This document shows positions 41,789 to 55,360 of a stretch of DNA of 64,000 bases, in pieces. The notes under the pieces are model-generated. The model saw only the letters and a list, made by a program, of their open reading frames with translations. It had not been told where the DNA came from and did no database searches. The stretch's first letter is position 1. Each line of letters begins with the position of its first letter. The position numbers were made by a program, and so were the translations under genes. This DNA is from Oppiella nova (lineage: Eukaryota > Arthropoda > Arachnida > Sarcoptiformes > Oppiidae): assembly GCA_905397405.1 (NCBI GenBank), contig CAJPVJ010000005.1, positions 62,001-126,000 of the forward strand, given 5' to 3'.

Positions 41789-41835
41789 CTCTCTCTCTCT
41801 CTCTCTCCCTCTCTCTCTCTCTCCCTCCCTCCCTC
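41789..41835 (+). repeat. (CT)n/CCCT compound array, 47 bp
   Basis: CT units with CCCT insertions, ending CCCTCCCTCCCTC. The opposite strand has repeated GGG runs. Confidence 0.95.
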
Positions 41836-43345
41836 TATGACATTACCCGGCACAGTATTATTAACTTATGTATACATTTATATTTATGATATAAATGAGT
41901 TTTAAAACTTTTTTAATTAATTGAAGTGGACGCACAGGATATTGAGACAAATTTGGTTACAGTTACACACAGTATATATGATGGAGAGAGTGGATGGAGA
42001 AACCAATCATATTCAGTGATCATAAGCCATTCATATACACATTATATTATATGCCATTAGATGTACATAAATGTTATATAATATGATATAATATATGGAA
42101 TCGAGTCACAGAATGCAAGAATAATGTCTATGTGTTGGATAGTGGGGAGAGAGAGAGAGAGAGGTGTATGGAGTTGTATGGAGTGGATAGAGTGTTAGGT
42201 GGTGGTGATGGTGATGGTATTGGCTTAACAAGCGCACAATTCATCAATGTCAAAGGTGTTGCGCACCTCTCTATTGTTATTGTCGTCTCTGATATTGAAT
42301 GTATCGTTTGCTTAACCATTATAGAGGCTCACAAACAAGTGCATCAAATCATGAATGAATACACCTTTAAATGTAGGTGTTGTCTGTTGTCTTACCGGTG
42401 CAGCTATGGCTCGGCTGTACAGTACGTGAGCCCAACACTCCTTTATTAGAGGAATAATTCTTTGACTTTAATTTATATAAAATATCACAAATTTATGAAT
42501 GCCTGCCATTAATGCCTTTCCATATTAACCGTATATACGCAGCCAATGTCTGCCAATGAATGCATGCACTACTCATACAACAGAAATGCCACACAATTTA
42601 TAATTCTCTTCGCAAAAAAGCCATTGTCTGAGAGAAACGCTTTTCGATAAATAGTTTGCATCAATCGCTTCCCCATCCAATTGTCTGTCCCTCTGTCCCC
42701 CCCATTCATCGACACTCCTTTTTTCTCTCTCATAATTACACCATTTAATGACACGAGAGTCAGAAATAAATGAGTGTTTTATACGCCAAGAATTTATGGA
42801 CTAAAATAGACTATTGTTTATAAGAATCGCATCGATTGTCCAAATATATGGCAATATATTAATATATAAGAATCTATTATATTCACTGCAAATTCAATTG
42901 AATTCTCACTTTAAAAAAGAGCAAAAATTATAAAATATTGTTTCAAAAGAGAAATTTTTGTGTCAACTATTTGTCAGTATTTCCTATTTCTTGTAAATTT
43001 CCTTTACTTTAGTTTATTCCGCGCTATTTCTTGTCATAAAAAATCAATTGTAAACTTATATCGCATTACTTATTGAATATACAGTATATCTGTATTCATA
43101 AGATTCTGCTTCAATGTACTCATCGTTTTTCTATCCGCTCTCTCTCTCTCTCCACACTCTCTCACATATCTTTATTCACACATTTTTTTGTGTTGAGTCC
43201 ATAAAAAATACAAATGGATTCAAAAGAGAGTCAGTACTTGGAGTGCGTGCGGCTTCATTGCAACACTTTTTTCAGTATACAAACATCGGAATACACTTTA
43301 TGTAAATGTTTTCAGAAGAATAGGAAGTTGTGGTTGAAGTGAGTG

Positions 43346-43348
<3 letters not shown>

Positions 43349-43378
<30 letters not shown>
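43349..43378 (+). repeat. (GA)n array, 30 bp
   Basis: Uninterrupted. Confidence 0.97.
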
Positions 43379-43382
<4 letters not shown>

Positions 43383-43868
43383 TGTAGTGGTGTAATATTG
43401 TCAGAGGAATATACAGCAATATAAGGCAATAGTGAGCACAGGAAGGGAGAGGAGATGTAAGAGGCGATGGATGTATTGGGACGAAGTGAACACCTGACAG
43501 ATTAAATGCCAAAAATTTGTCTAATTTTTTTTCTCTCAAATTACAAAACAAAACTAATTTCAAAGTTTACTAAAGAGAGTAGACAAATAAAATTAAAAAT
43601 ATAGCGCAAAAAATGTTGTCAAATTTTTTTTGATTATTTGAGATATTATTTGCGTTAGAAGTGAATGAGTGATCAAAGTTTTGTAACAATAATATTAAAC
43701 GGTATACAAGAGAATAGTGTAATGTTTTTTAAACACATGATCTGTGAGTGACTAGTATTGTGGGTCTAGTATTGCAAATTCCCAGCACTAATTTGTTAGA
43801 CTAGTGAACACTTGGTTTACAAACAATCCATCATAAGTGCAAAGGAGTAGAGCACTGGAGATGAGTGC

Positions 43869-43870
<2 letters not shown>

Positions 43871-43910
<40 letters not shown>
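43871..43910 (+). repeat. (GA)n array, 40 bp
   Basis: Directly preceded by the recurrent GAGCACTGG motif near 43849, and followed by more GA-rich sequence to 43945. Confidence 0.97.
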
Positions 43911-43911
<1 letters not shown>

Positions 43912-44087
43912 GAAAGATGAGAATATTAAGAGAGAAAGAGAGAAGAGATGGTGTGTTTGGGAGGAAAGGCGCCAAAATTAACATGTCATGTACTCTACAT
44001 CAACAACAATGAACTCTAAATTAAAATATTTAGTACTTTACGAGAACTGTTAGCACTAAAAAACTATTCAAACCATAACTATTGAGG

Positions 44088-44112
44088 GAGAGAGAGAGAG
44101 AGAGAGAGAGAG
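44088..44112 (+). repeat. (GA)n array, 25 bp
   Basis: Preceded by TTGAGG. Confidence 0.97.
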
Positions 44113-46768
44113 TCGACAATTTGGGTATGACGATATAAATACATTTGTGTGACATCATAAAAATGATGGTATTATTTGAACAAAATGTAGGCAAAGAATA
44201 AGAATTGGTGTTTTGGGGCAAAAGGGCTATTACTGGTGTTTGTATGTATTAGTGATGATCGGAGTCGGAGTTTAGTAATTGAATAGTTGGTTGATTTATG
44301 TACAGTAAGTCTATACTAAGTTATAGCTAAGAATTTAGCAAATATTTTATGTAACTTTTTAATAAAGTGACGTTTATATTGAATCCAAACAATTATTAAT
44401 TTATATCTATCTTTCTATTCTTTAAATAAAATTTTGAGTTTAAAATTTGAATTTCTTATTTTTGCTTAAATTCAACTCAAATATAAATTGTATTCTTAAT
44501 TACCGTATAAATGAATGAATAATTTCTTGACTGGAAAATAGGATTAGTATTACTCTAATCATATAATAATTCTTGGAATAGACTTATAAAAATGCTTTAA
44601 ACATTTCATAACGATTTTATAAATCAATAAATTTTGTTTGAAGATTTATTAAATACATAATTCTGTATAATTTTCCATTGTATTACATATTAATTATTTG
44701 TATATAAATTATTTTTTGAAAAAATAATTTTAGGTTTCGTTGCACTGATATATCTATTAATTAGATTTTCAAATTTTATTCAAAACCATTTTAATTATAA
44801 TCAATTAAAAATTATACAAAATTAGCCAAAATTTATACCCAAAAAACCGAAGCGAGTATATTTTAAATGTTTTATAATCATGTATGGCTTCATGAATACT
44901 GTATTCATTCATTTGGGACGTCCGAAGATACGGGAAAGGAGTGGCACCGGAGTATTAAAGCTAAATATTTCGACTTTCATTAGAAAAAAATTGTATAAAA
45001 AAGGGAACGGAGGGTATGGTTACGGAAATATTATACAAATGGTGTGCTTCAGTGTTGCAAATTTATTAAATCAGAAATACCTCCGCTTTTAATAATTACT
45101 AAATACTCGCTAATGAATAATTTATGAGTGAATTTACATTAAATTTCAAAAATAAATTAATATTTAATAATTTGTTTATTAGCATCAAAATTGAGAATAA
45201 AGTATTCATTGGATATTAAACGTGAAATCGAAAACAAATACTGAATTGTAGGCGAAAAGTGATGCTAAGTTTGTTTTTTACTTATAGATTATTTGTATGG
45301 CATTTGTATGGCATTCAGTCATTCAATTTTAAGCTTATATTTGAAGAAAAAGTTGGGGTTTGAGTGTTAAAATGGTATTTTTAGGTTTTTATTGGTGAGC
45401 CTTGGTAGCAGTGGTAGAGTATTGGTATAGTAGAGCACTGGGCACTGTTAGTGTTGGTATTGTTGGAGATATTGTTGATTTTGAAATGAACAATAAATTA
45501 GATTTAAGCGCTTTTGCTATTTGGTTGTATACATACGACCAAATTGTTTGCTGCGCTAATAAATGGACAATAATAGGCTCTATTTGGGTGTAATGGGCAC
45601 CAGTAGTCTCACCAAATTGTGATGCATTATATTTCTAATATATCTTAATTTATTATTATATTATTATGGATTTCATATAAACTGATGGAGAGTATAGAAT
45701 AGTATAGATATTAGAGTAGAAACTAATAAAACGTTTGAGCGATGGACTGATTACTAATAATAGCAAAAAATACTATACTTTACTCTCTTTGTATGCCTTT
45801 CCCCTAGCATTTGATGGCAATATATTTATGAACTAAACAATAATAATATGCATATATTCTTACAGTTAAGGAATATATCGTACTATTGTTTGACATATAT
45901 TGAGAATTATTAGTTTAAATTCTGGATTCCATACGATTATTATATGCTTTTACTGTAAAAATGGTTGACTATCTTTGTGTAACTTTTATGCAGATATACA
46001 TAAAAACCAAACAATATATTGAATATATATGAGCCTTATGTTCGGCAGGGGTTCGCCAGCACTAACTAATGCCAAATGAGTTATTCCCATAACTATTGAT
46101 ATAAACTATTCTCAATGTTTAGTACTCGCAGTACCCATGCATTGGTGGCAACACATCCTCTGCAAAGCCAACAGCAATAACACACAAAAGGCTGTTATGT
46201 TATGATATTAAAAATCTTAAAGATGTTGGAGTGAATCGGTTAGACTGAGAGACTGGTTAGGCTGATAGGGATAGGGAGCTGAGTGTGAGAGTGATAGAGA
46301 GAGAGCTGACGGAGAGAATAAGGATAAAACATAAGCTCTAAACCCATGCAAATAGAGAGCATTGAATGCATAACGAAGTGTTAGTGATGTTAGTGTTGAT
46401 GAGAATAGAGTGTGAAAAATGTTTGGTTAGAGTCTAACCATCCAATAGACGAGTGAGGCATCGGATGACGAGACTATCAAAATTAAAAAATCATGAACTC
46501 TCACACAATCTAATATCAGGGTAGTGCCACAGCAATGGAAAGGGATATATTGTATGTATTGCCAGAATATAGTGTATCTGTGCTCTACTCTATGCTCTAC
46601 CAGTGCTCACAGTCTGCCAGTGTGTGGAGTGAGGGCTCAAATACAATAACGCAAATCAAGACAAAGTATTTGAGATGTGAATCACTTATAGTAATGAATG
46701 TAATAATGCGAATGTAACTCAAATGCACCAGAAATGGCAACACTCGATAAAAACACTATGAGAGATGC

Positions 46769-46793
46769 CTCTCTCTCTCTCTCTCTCTCTCTC
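46769..46793 (+). repeat. (CT)n array, 25 bp
   Basis: Uninterrupted. Confidence 0.97.
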
Positions 46794-48973
46794 GGCATTG
46801 TTTGACTCTCTCTTTTTGGTTATCAGGCTTTAATCCTTTCGCATAAATATATATGAAAAACACAAAAAATAAGACATTTAAAGAGCAAAAGAGCAATGAA
46901 TGGGAATAGAGTAGTGAATGTAATGACAATCCAAATGGATATTAGTGTTGAATACAAGCGAAGGAATCATTTTCAGTGTTGAGCACCAATTGATTTGAAA
47001 TGATTTTTCTCTCTCTTATATAACTGTAAATCTTTATAACGAAAAAAATAATTAAATTATACGCAAAATAGTCCCAAAAACTGATTCAAACACAGAAAGC
47101 ATAATAAAATATTGTGCATGATGAGTTTGTGGGCTAACATTGGAGTGCTTAAACTGTTAGATTCATATAGAAATAGAGGCACAGAATATACAAATAAGAA
47201 GTCATTTATTTGATCCCTACCTACATATATGTGATGGGAATGGAGTTGTGTTGTGTAACTGATGAGCACATACTAAATCCCAATGGGATCATACACTACC
47301 ACTCTATGGTGTGCTGTGTTTGTAGGGCTCAGTCCTGAAGTTTGGATGAAAATGAAACAATAATTAGAAATATATGCATACAATTCATGCGATTCATGTG
47401 TTTTTCGATTGCAAAACAGCAAAAGTGTAATATTAATCATCATTAGGACGACTCGTATATAATATATATTTATTCTGTATATTCTGTTGGAAACTCTACT
47501 ATAACTTATAGATAGAGACACTCAATGGAGTGGTGTATGCATTGCAACACTAATGAAAATTGGATGAAATTTTATTAAAACATTTGCTCGACTAATAAGT
47601 CCATTACATCCATCTGATGATTGTCTTCAATAACTAATTATGTGATTCAAACTCAGCTCTTATTTTCACTCGCATTTTGAGACCATTTTTCTATTTTTCA
47701 ATCACATTAGGACTCAAAATATTGTACACATTAAACACATTCTTAACCATTACTTATACGGCTATTTGCATTCATTTTTATATCCCAATAGCTCTCTATA
47801 AGTGAATTCAATTTTGTTGTTGTATTTGATATTGTATTTCAATAATCTGTTCATAAAAAAATAAATCTCAAATTGATTTGAAAAACAAATTTATATAAAA
47901 AACTTGTTTTTCCAAAAGTAAAGTATTTTACAATTGAATAGAGCAGCATTATGAAAGCTTGTTTTAAAAAACATTATACTCTAAAAATCGATACAAAATT
48001 AAGCAACACTTGATTAGTGAAATGCCTTCCCATCTGGCCTTCACTCTCGAGCTCTCAATCTATACGAAAACTATTCAGTCGATTGTGAGACTAAACAATG
48101 AATTTGGCGCAAAACGAGTCAATTCTTAAATAATTTTCAAAACATATAATAAAGAACTTGAAAATTATATTTTTTTTATTCAAGAAAGAAAGCCATCACT
48201 TAATGAAATATTTCCTCTTTTTTACAGCCAAACCTGACTTTGACTTTGAATAATGGGATAAAAAGATTGCGGAATAATATTATGTAAATTCAATTTGATT
48301 TTCAATAATATTTATGAAAATATGATAGACAATAGGCAGCGGATTATCTTAATAACGCTGTATTGTAATTAATTCTAATTAAAAATATATTTTTAATTAA
48401 AAATCAATCATTTATGTAAGAATTGTTTGCAAAACTAACCTTTTGATCAAATATTAAAATTGTATTTTTTGTTTTAATTATAGACAGCCGTAAGTGAACA
48501 ATGAATTAAAAATACAGTTTTGTGTGTTTCATATGAATTCATTTGATTACATATTTCTAAATTCGATACAAAAAGCTATAGTTTTTGGCGAATTAAATGA
48601 ACACTTTTGCCTAAAAACTAATGATCGAGAGTCACATTCATTTGAAAATAATCAGACATTAGTTACAACAGTAACTAGTTTTGCAATTATGTTATGAATA
48701 CTGTGTAATATACAATATAACCAATTAATTATTTAAATGTCAAATCAATAAAAATATCATTTTCTGCTAATAATTGTTCTCATAGTTTTTAAAAAAGTTT
48801 TCGAGAAATTTGTTATCAAAAAATTATTGTAATTTTCCAATTATTATGGCATAATATTCATTCGCTGTATTTTCAAAAGCATTTCATTTTTATTATATCT
48901 TCTCTATTAATTTAATTAGTATTGAAATGTAGTGTAGAAGCGCATCGATCTATTCATATATGACTGCTATATG

Positions 48974-48995
48974 TATATACAGTATACTGTATATA
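48974..48995. repeat. 22-bp perfect palindrome
   Basis: Centred on GTATAC, with arms TATATACA and TGTATATA. One of many TATACAGTATA-type sites in the window. Confidence 0.85.
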
Positions 48996-49296
48996 AATAA
49001 ATATATATTTTTCAAGTCATATATAAAAGTTGATTTTCAAAGGATAATAAAATACTGATTATCTAAAAATCAATTCATTGAGAGTTTCAGAAAATTATAA
49101 TGAAAATTGATTTTCTTAATTAGATTTCGTTAAACTTTTCAATTTTTCTTCAGACAAAATAAATTATTTATCTCTCATTTTAATGACTCTTTTTTTAAAT
49201 CTCTACTAATTTTGAAATTAGAAAAAGAGATAATTCTTGTCTCCCATTCCCTTTGATTATTTTCAAATTCACTTTTGAGTGCTCTCTCCCCTCCCA

Positions 49297-49299
<3 letters not shown>

Positions 49300-49331
<32 letters not shown>
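49300..49331 (+). repeat. (CT)n array, 32 bp
   Basis: Last long CT-oriented array; those further right are GA on the plus strand, apart from a short CT run near 63213. Confidence 0.97.
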
Positions 49332-49334
<3 letters not shown>

Positions 49335-49808
49335 GTGCAAAAATCGTATATTAATTTTGTTACGAAATGAACTCAAACTTTAAATAAAGAAACAAAAATC
49401 AATTCGTATTATTTTAATACTAATTATCAGTTTAATATGTACTGTATATAAATAATTGATTTAATGTTGAAAACTGTTTTATTTGTTATACTTAATAATC
49501 ATTAGTATCTGTTTTTCGATCGATTAAATTATTGATTAGATTTTTATTACAACTTAAAAATAGTAATTAAATTTCTATCTAATAATAGAAATAACAGCTT
49601 TGGTCTAAACACACATATAGTTTATGTTTTTGTACAATAAATAGATATACAGTATAAATAAATATCATTGAAAACAAGCGACGAATTGAATAGAAATGGA
49701 TTTTCTTTAAAGACTTATAGTAAAGGAGTAATGGTTTGTGTTGTTGTTTGCGATTTGAGGCCATTCAGGGATCTTAAGGCTCTTTTAACAATAATTGGTT
49801 TGCGATAA

Positions 49809-50154
49809 TTTATAGCAAAGTTAATAGAAAATGTATTGAATCAATGGTGGGAGAGAGAGGGAGGGAGGGAGGGAGAGAGAGAGAGAGAGTTGGAGACAAA
49901 TACTCGGGAATCGAGAGGAATGGTAGGAATGGTTGTCAATCGATGAAACAGTTGCGTAGAGCCGAAGATATAAACGTTAATTTATAGCAAAGTTAATAGA
50001 AAATGTATTGAATCAATGGTGGGAGAGAGAGGGAGGGAGGGAGAGAGAGAGAGAGAGAGAGAGTTGGAGACAAATACTCGGGAATCGAGAGGAATGGTAG
50101 GAATGGTTGTCAATCGATGAAACAGTTGCGTAGAGCCGAAGATATAAACGTTAA
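49809..50154 (+). repeat. Tandem duplication of a 172-174-bp unit
   Basis: Copy 1 is 49809-49980 and copy 2 is 49981-50154. Both start TTTATAGCAAAGTTAATAG and end GATATAAACGTTAA. They differ only in the GGGA/GA tract (49849-49889 and 50021-50063), so the duplication is very recent or an assembly artefact. The G-rich strand has four or more GGG runs in each copy and could form a quadruplex. Confidence 0.9.
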
Positions 50155-50654
50155 TTGCTTATTGGCAGTGCTGTGGCACTGGTAGTCAATGATGCAATGA
50201 GAAAAAAGCCAAGCAATCAATTTATTACCTTAACATCAAAGTTCAATAAAACTGTCTCGACTTAGTGTTTGTGTTCAATTCGGTACCAATAGAGCCCCGG
50301 TATTGCCAATAAAGGCTATGTTATGTTGTGTTGTGTATTCCGTATTGAGAGGGAATGCCATATTAAAAATAGGGAATTATAGCAAAATAGTCGACATTAA
50401 TGATTATAATTATTATTAGCCCCATATACACACAGTACTACAACATATGGCCAATAGTTTAAACAATTATATATTATTCTCTATTAGCCATAGACTTGAC
50501 TTTCCGTACCGTTCCGTCGCTAATATTATGCTATGATTTCTCCCACTCTTTCCCCAACAAAACATAACAAAACTGAACTTAAACTAACTTTTCGACAATA
50601 CATACAATTCCACATTAAATTCAATGATATTATTACTGGTATTATGGGAGAGAG

Positions 50655-50996
50655 TTTGGTTGGAATTCAATAATAAAAATTGAAATAAACATTAAGTTTT
50701 TGTTTTAATTAAAACTGGCAAATGAAATGAAATGAACAAACTATTGGTTCGTTGGCACAAAAATCATACATAACTCTCGCAAAACGAGAAAACATCTAAT
50801 TTTCAGATTAGTATTTGTGAGGCAATTGTTTTTTAAACAAAACATAAAACTTTTAATTAAATAGAGAATAAAATCGATTATATCAATAGCTTTTACAGTG
50901 AATTAAGTTTATGATGGCAAACGTGTATATACTAGTAAGTTATGCTATTTTATTAGAACGAGGGGACCGTTAGTGGACAGTTAGGTAGTGAACGAT
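50655..50996 (+). repeat. Diverged partial copy of the right half of the 52407 element
   Basis: Similar to 52630-52983 throughout, with shared blocks such as AAACATCTAATTTTCAGATT, TTTGTGAGGCAATTGTTTTT and TAGCTTTTACAGTGAATTAA, but with many substitutions and small indels. The right arm is shortened (GAGGGGACCGTTAGTGGACA, ending AACGAT). Similarity begins just after a short GA-rich stretch near 50648-50654, so the left half is absent. This copy looks older than the one at 55361. Confidence 0.75.
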
Positions 50997-51535
50997 CTTA
51001 CATTTGCATTGAATTTAGATTTTCATATCAACTAATACGGCATTATGTGAAATATATGGCTCCGGTATTCAATATTCTGATATTAGTTGATATTAGTTAG
51101 CAGTCCTCGCATTCAAATGATTAAAAACATTAAGCACTGAAACGAATTGCACAGAAATATACAATAAAAATATATTTTAAGCGATAATATTATATTTCAT
51201 ATTTCTGATTACCATTATTTTCATATTTTCATATATTTTATATGTTATTTTTGTGCCCTTTTTTATATATCATATTATAATTCAAAAGTGAGTATAACTT
51301 ATTATTTAATATTAATACAATATTGTCTAAACTGAACACATAATGCCTGTGCTGTCTGTGTGCGCACCCATACTGTCGGTGCAATAGATTGTTTGGTGTC
51401 ATTGATTGATTCAAATAAATCTGTATTCATGTCTACCATTCCAATGATATGCTAATTCAGTAGCACTTTTAGGCTATCACTTGAAAAAGCACTGGTAGGC
51501 ACTGCTCGTATCGGTAATACAATTAATAACTACAG

Positions 51536-51560
51536 GAGAGAGAGAGAGAGAGAGAGAGAG
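51536..51560 (+). repeat. (GA)n array, 25 bp
   Basis: Lies 45 bp after an AGCACTGGTAG motif. Confidence 0.97.
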
Positions 51561-52406
51561 CGTGGAGAACACGTCGGCCACTCTCCTCGACTCAATGGAC
51601 AGTTAGTTATGACTCTTAATTGAGTCGATTTAATAATGATGTGAAACAATAGAGAATTAGTATTAGAATAGTAGCCGAGTGTCTGCCCTCCCTGTGCTAT
51701 GTTTGTCAAGTAGTGCTAATCTAAAGCCAATATTATAATTAACGCCAACGCTATTAATCTCTGAATTTGTAGGTCAGCCCAAGACTGTGATATATATTTC
51801 GCGCATCGATTGTGTGAAACGCCAATTGTTGGCTAACTTTCCACTCACTGTTTGCTTGAATACTAACTCTTTATCTCGCAATTCACGGAATAAATGTTGC
51901 CTTTCCTACCCATTACTAAAGGCTTTTAAACTTTTTATTTATCTATTTTTGTTCACTTCTTATATATTATATGTTATATTAATTGAAAACCTTTTTTACT
52001 GTCGTTTTTTGGGTGTTCTGATGCTTTCGGTTAAAAGGGTTTCACTTATTTGCGAATCACATTTGAATAGCGAATATCATCGCCAGTCATATGTAAGGGT
52101 TGGGATGCGAGCGCTCACAAAAACTTTGAGAAATTGATGCCCCGAGCCATACAAGGGCTGTGCGCTGTTACAAGTTTTTTAGTTAATAGTAAAAAACGAT
52201 TTGCAATGATATCTCTTAGCATACAATTCATCACTTTTGCCAAATGTCAGGCAAAACGATGGCATTAAATATGTTTAATACAAATGTTTAGCCATTATCT
52301 GCAGAAATGGATGCAAAATAAGTGCCACAATAGTAGGCAATAGCAGTGAAAATGCATTATCTAATAGTATCTAATAGTTGCGATACAAGTGAAACAAATC
52401 CATCGA

Positions 52407-52484
52407 TGGCCACCGCTCACTGCTAACTGTCCCCTAACTGTCCCCTCGCGCTAATCAAATAGATGTTCACATTTGAACCATCAA
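52407..52484 (+). repeat. Left terminal inverted repeat of the element
   Basis: This 78-bp arm pairs with 52911-52988 with one mismatch. It includes tandem CTAACTGTCCC and the sequence TCGCGCTAATCAAATAGATG. Confidence 0.8.
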
Positions 52485-52605
52485 CCTTATTTTTATAGAT
52501 ATAAAAGAGTAGAAAATAAATGCAATTTAGAGCTTAGACTAAAATTATTACACTTTTATCTAATATATTGTTATAAGAAGTGAACACAAAAGTGGAAATA
52601 GACGT

Positions 52606-52629
52606 GAGAGAGAGAGAGAGAGAGAGAGA
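52606..52629 (+). repeat. (GA)n array inside the inverted-repeat element
   Basis: The boundary at which the partial copies at 55361 and 50655 break off. Confidence 0.97.
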
Positions 52630-52910
52630 ATGGTAGGAATTCAATAAGAGAAATTGAAATAAACATTAAATTTATGTTTAATTAAAATTGGCAAATGAAA
52701 TGAATAAAAGTATTGGTTCGTTGACCAAAAAATCATATAATGTATAACTTTTCTCACACAAGAAAACATCTAATTTTCAGATTAGTATTTGTGAGGCAAT
52801 TGTTTTTTAAATAAAACATCAAACATATAATTAAATAGAAACTAAAATCGATTAAATCAATAGCTTTTACAGTGAATTAAGTTTATGATCGCAAACGTGT
52901 ATATAAGCCA

Positions 52911-52988
52911 TTGATGGTTCAAATGTGAACATCTATTTGATTAGCGCGAGGGGACAGTTAGGGGACAGTTAGCAGTGAGCGATGGCCA
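52911..52988 (-). repeat. Right terminal inverted repeat of the element
   Basis: Reverse complement of 52407-52484. A diverged version of its outer part closes the partial copy at 50655-50996, and a short similar tip (AGTGAGCGAT) also occurs near 8575. Confidence 0.8.
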
Positions 52989-54144
52989 CAAGAATCAGTA
53001 AGAGCTGAGAAGTGTGAGAGGGTTGTGAGGGTTGGCTACCGAAAGGAAAGAGTACTTTATTTATTCGTTTGGATCGCTTTACAAACGATTGCTTAACTAT
53101 AAGAGAGAAAAGTGAATAAAAAACAAGCAATAGTAGGACTGACATAAAATTATTTATAAGTCTGGAGTAAGGAATCCTAATATCATATGATATGAGCAGA
53201 TAAAAAGAAATGCTTTATTTCATGAAAAACTATAGATTATTATTATTATTCAGTATTTATTCAAAGATAGCGAACGAAAAAATATTAAATTAAATGAAAT
53301 GAAGAAATGGTATAAAAATAATTCAAAATAATTCAGAGTAATTACATTTTACGACTTTTCTAATAAAAAACTTTGTTTTCTCCACATTTAATAACGATTT
53401 GAACAAACTTTGAGAAATTATGATTTATAAATAGCAATAGAAATAAATTCTCTAAAATACACTCACTATTTGTATTTAGTATTTATTGTAACAAAAATAT
53501 GATTACAATATTTAGGAGACGAGAGAGAAATATAAATATATATTATATTAATATATTTCTTGTTTTAAAGTTTTAAAAGCGATTGAAATATGCATAATGT
53601 CTGACAATTTTGTTGAATTATAAAATACATAAATGTTTTCATATATTTCATAGTTAATGAAATGGTTTAGAAATTTTTACTTATAGTCTCATATTTATTT
53701 AAGTGTTGAAAAACTTTCATATCAGGTATAATTAGAATTAATTTATGATTTTCAATGTTTCTCTCTCTATAAAGTGTATAATATTATATAATAATATTAA
53801 TAGTTAGTATGCGTTCCCAACACACAAGTGCTTTGAGTTTTAAAAACAGATTTTTATTTTGCAATTTCTATAACTTATAAGTTCTTTTGATTTTTTCTCT
53901 TTTCATTTTAACAAAACTTTTCACAAAATGTTTTATTGATTTATATTATTTAACATTTGAGTGAAGCAGAAAATCCATAAGAAATTTCATTTTTAGTGCA
54001 AAATTCTCTATAATCCAAACGCTTATTAATTTGTAGTCATATTATATAAGTATTGGAAATGAAAGCAAAAGCAAAATAATATATCAATTTGACTGTTAAT
54101 TCAGAGAAAGAGAAAAATGCATTTTAAAGCAATCTGTTTGACAT

Positions 54145-54172
<28 letters not shown>
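54145..54172 (+). repeat. (GA)n array, 28 bp
   Basis: Uninterrupted. Confidence 0.97.
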
Positions 54173-54175
<3 letters not shown>

Positions 54176-54404
54176 TCCAATTCATTAGTTTGTCAATCAG
54201 AAGGAATTTTTATGTAAAATATTTTATATATAATGCAAAATACATTTTAACAATAATATGTCACAACAGATGAAATTTTTTCTTCTTATCATTCCGTTAA
54301 TAAAATCAATAAAATTCGCGCAAAAACTAAAAAAATTATTTAAGAGATTTGACATCACATTCACTCTAACTCTACACACTAAACAGTTGTGAACACTATT
54401 AAAA

Positions 54405-54407
<3 letters not shown>

Positions 54408-54449
<42 letters not shown>
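54408..54449 (+). repeat. (GA)n array, 42 bp
   Basis: Uninterrupted; a 20-bp array follows at 54655-54674. Confidence 0.97.
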
Positions 54450-54453
<4 letters not shown>

Positions 54454-55360
54454 GCGAGAAATAAGTGGTAAAGAAAAATATTTATTCGTCAAAATGAAAA
54501 CGACGAAAGAAAGGCTAAGATTGCGCTTAAAGAGTATATAAAAAATTTCCAATTCCTCTATAAATGCGAATCAAAGGATTGTTTGAAGACTTGCTTTGAA
54601 ATTAAGAGCGAATGGAATGGCTGTGAATGACGACAAAGAAGTATAAAAGAGTTGGAGAGAGAGAGAGAGAGAGACGTGAGAGCAGAGAGAATGCGAGGAG
54701 AGATGTGACTGTGAATGGGGTAGCATTTGAATGATGAGGAAAAGTCATTAAAGAGTAAAAATGGGGGAAAGGCTTATCCTTTTTAGCGAATGGAATGGCA
54801 TTTAAATCAACGGTAGAGATCGCGTTGAGATCGATACAAATTGGAGTTGGCTTTGGATGCGAGCAATAGTTTTAGTTATAGAAAATCAAACAGAAATACA
54901 GCACAAATAGATACAGCACTGGTAGTACAGATGCCAACCTCTCAGTACGTGCGGTCTGAAAGGGGGAATTGGAGAAGCGTTGTATTGATTGCTATGGAAA
55001 CTATGGATGCATTTACCAAATTAACTATCAATAAATCAATCGAATCGTTGTTCGAGAGCTGTTGGAAAGGGCAACAGCCCTGTGCTCCCAGTGCTGAGCT
55101 GCCAGTGCTCTCCTCGCAGTGCCTATGCCTGTGCTCTATTGCCGCTCCGAATTAATTGAAGCCCAGCTCTGAATTCTCAGGAGAACTAAATAGGATTGCA
55201 ATAGCAGTGCAATAGGATAGCGATTTTGCCAATAAAAAGCAACTAATGTTAACCCAATAGTACAGTAATGTCTGTATTGTATTGTATGTCTAACTATGCC
55301 TTCAATGCCTTCAATACCATCATTGCATTCAATGTCTTATGTGTTCACTATTTGTATCGA

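Larger units (their letters stand above)
52407..52988. mobile_element. MITE-like element with 78-bp terminal inverted repeats and internal (GA)n
   Basis: The arms 52407-52484 and 52911-52988 are reverse complements with a single mismatch near the tips. Each arm holds a doubled CTAACTGTCCC and a GCTCACTGC tip. The sequence CGATGGCCA occurs as a direct repeat at both ends (52404-52412 and 52980-52988), so it may be the target-site duplication; because TGGCCA is itself a palindrome, the exact ends and duplication length are ambiguous. The interior is AT-rich and non-coding, with a (GA)n run at 52606-52629. There is no transposase, so it would depend on an autonomous relative. Superfamily not assigned. 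Confidence 0.75.

Noticed and set aside
42132-42449. 105-codon plus-strand frame, and a donor-like site on the other strand as CASP/CUX1 first exon
   Set aside because: The plus frame begins in a GA array. The minus-strand sequence before the donor does not encode the expected FDLQQLQ-like ending.
51787-52137. 116-codon plus-strand frame with a hydrophobic middle
   Set aside because: The hydrophobic run follows from AT-rich TTT/TAT codons. No recognised family and no good start.
54841-55155. 104-codon plus-strand frame ending in a cysteine-rich stretch
   Set aside because: It starts at TTG, and its C-terminal part comes from repeats of CAGTGCTC. No domain or splice context.
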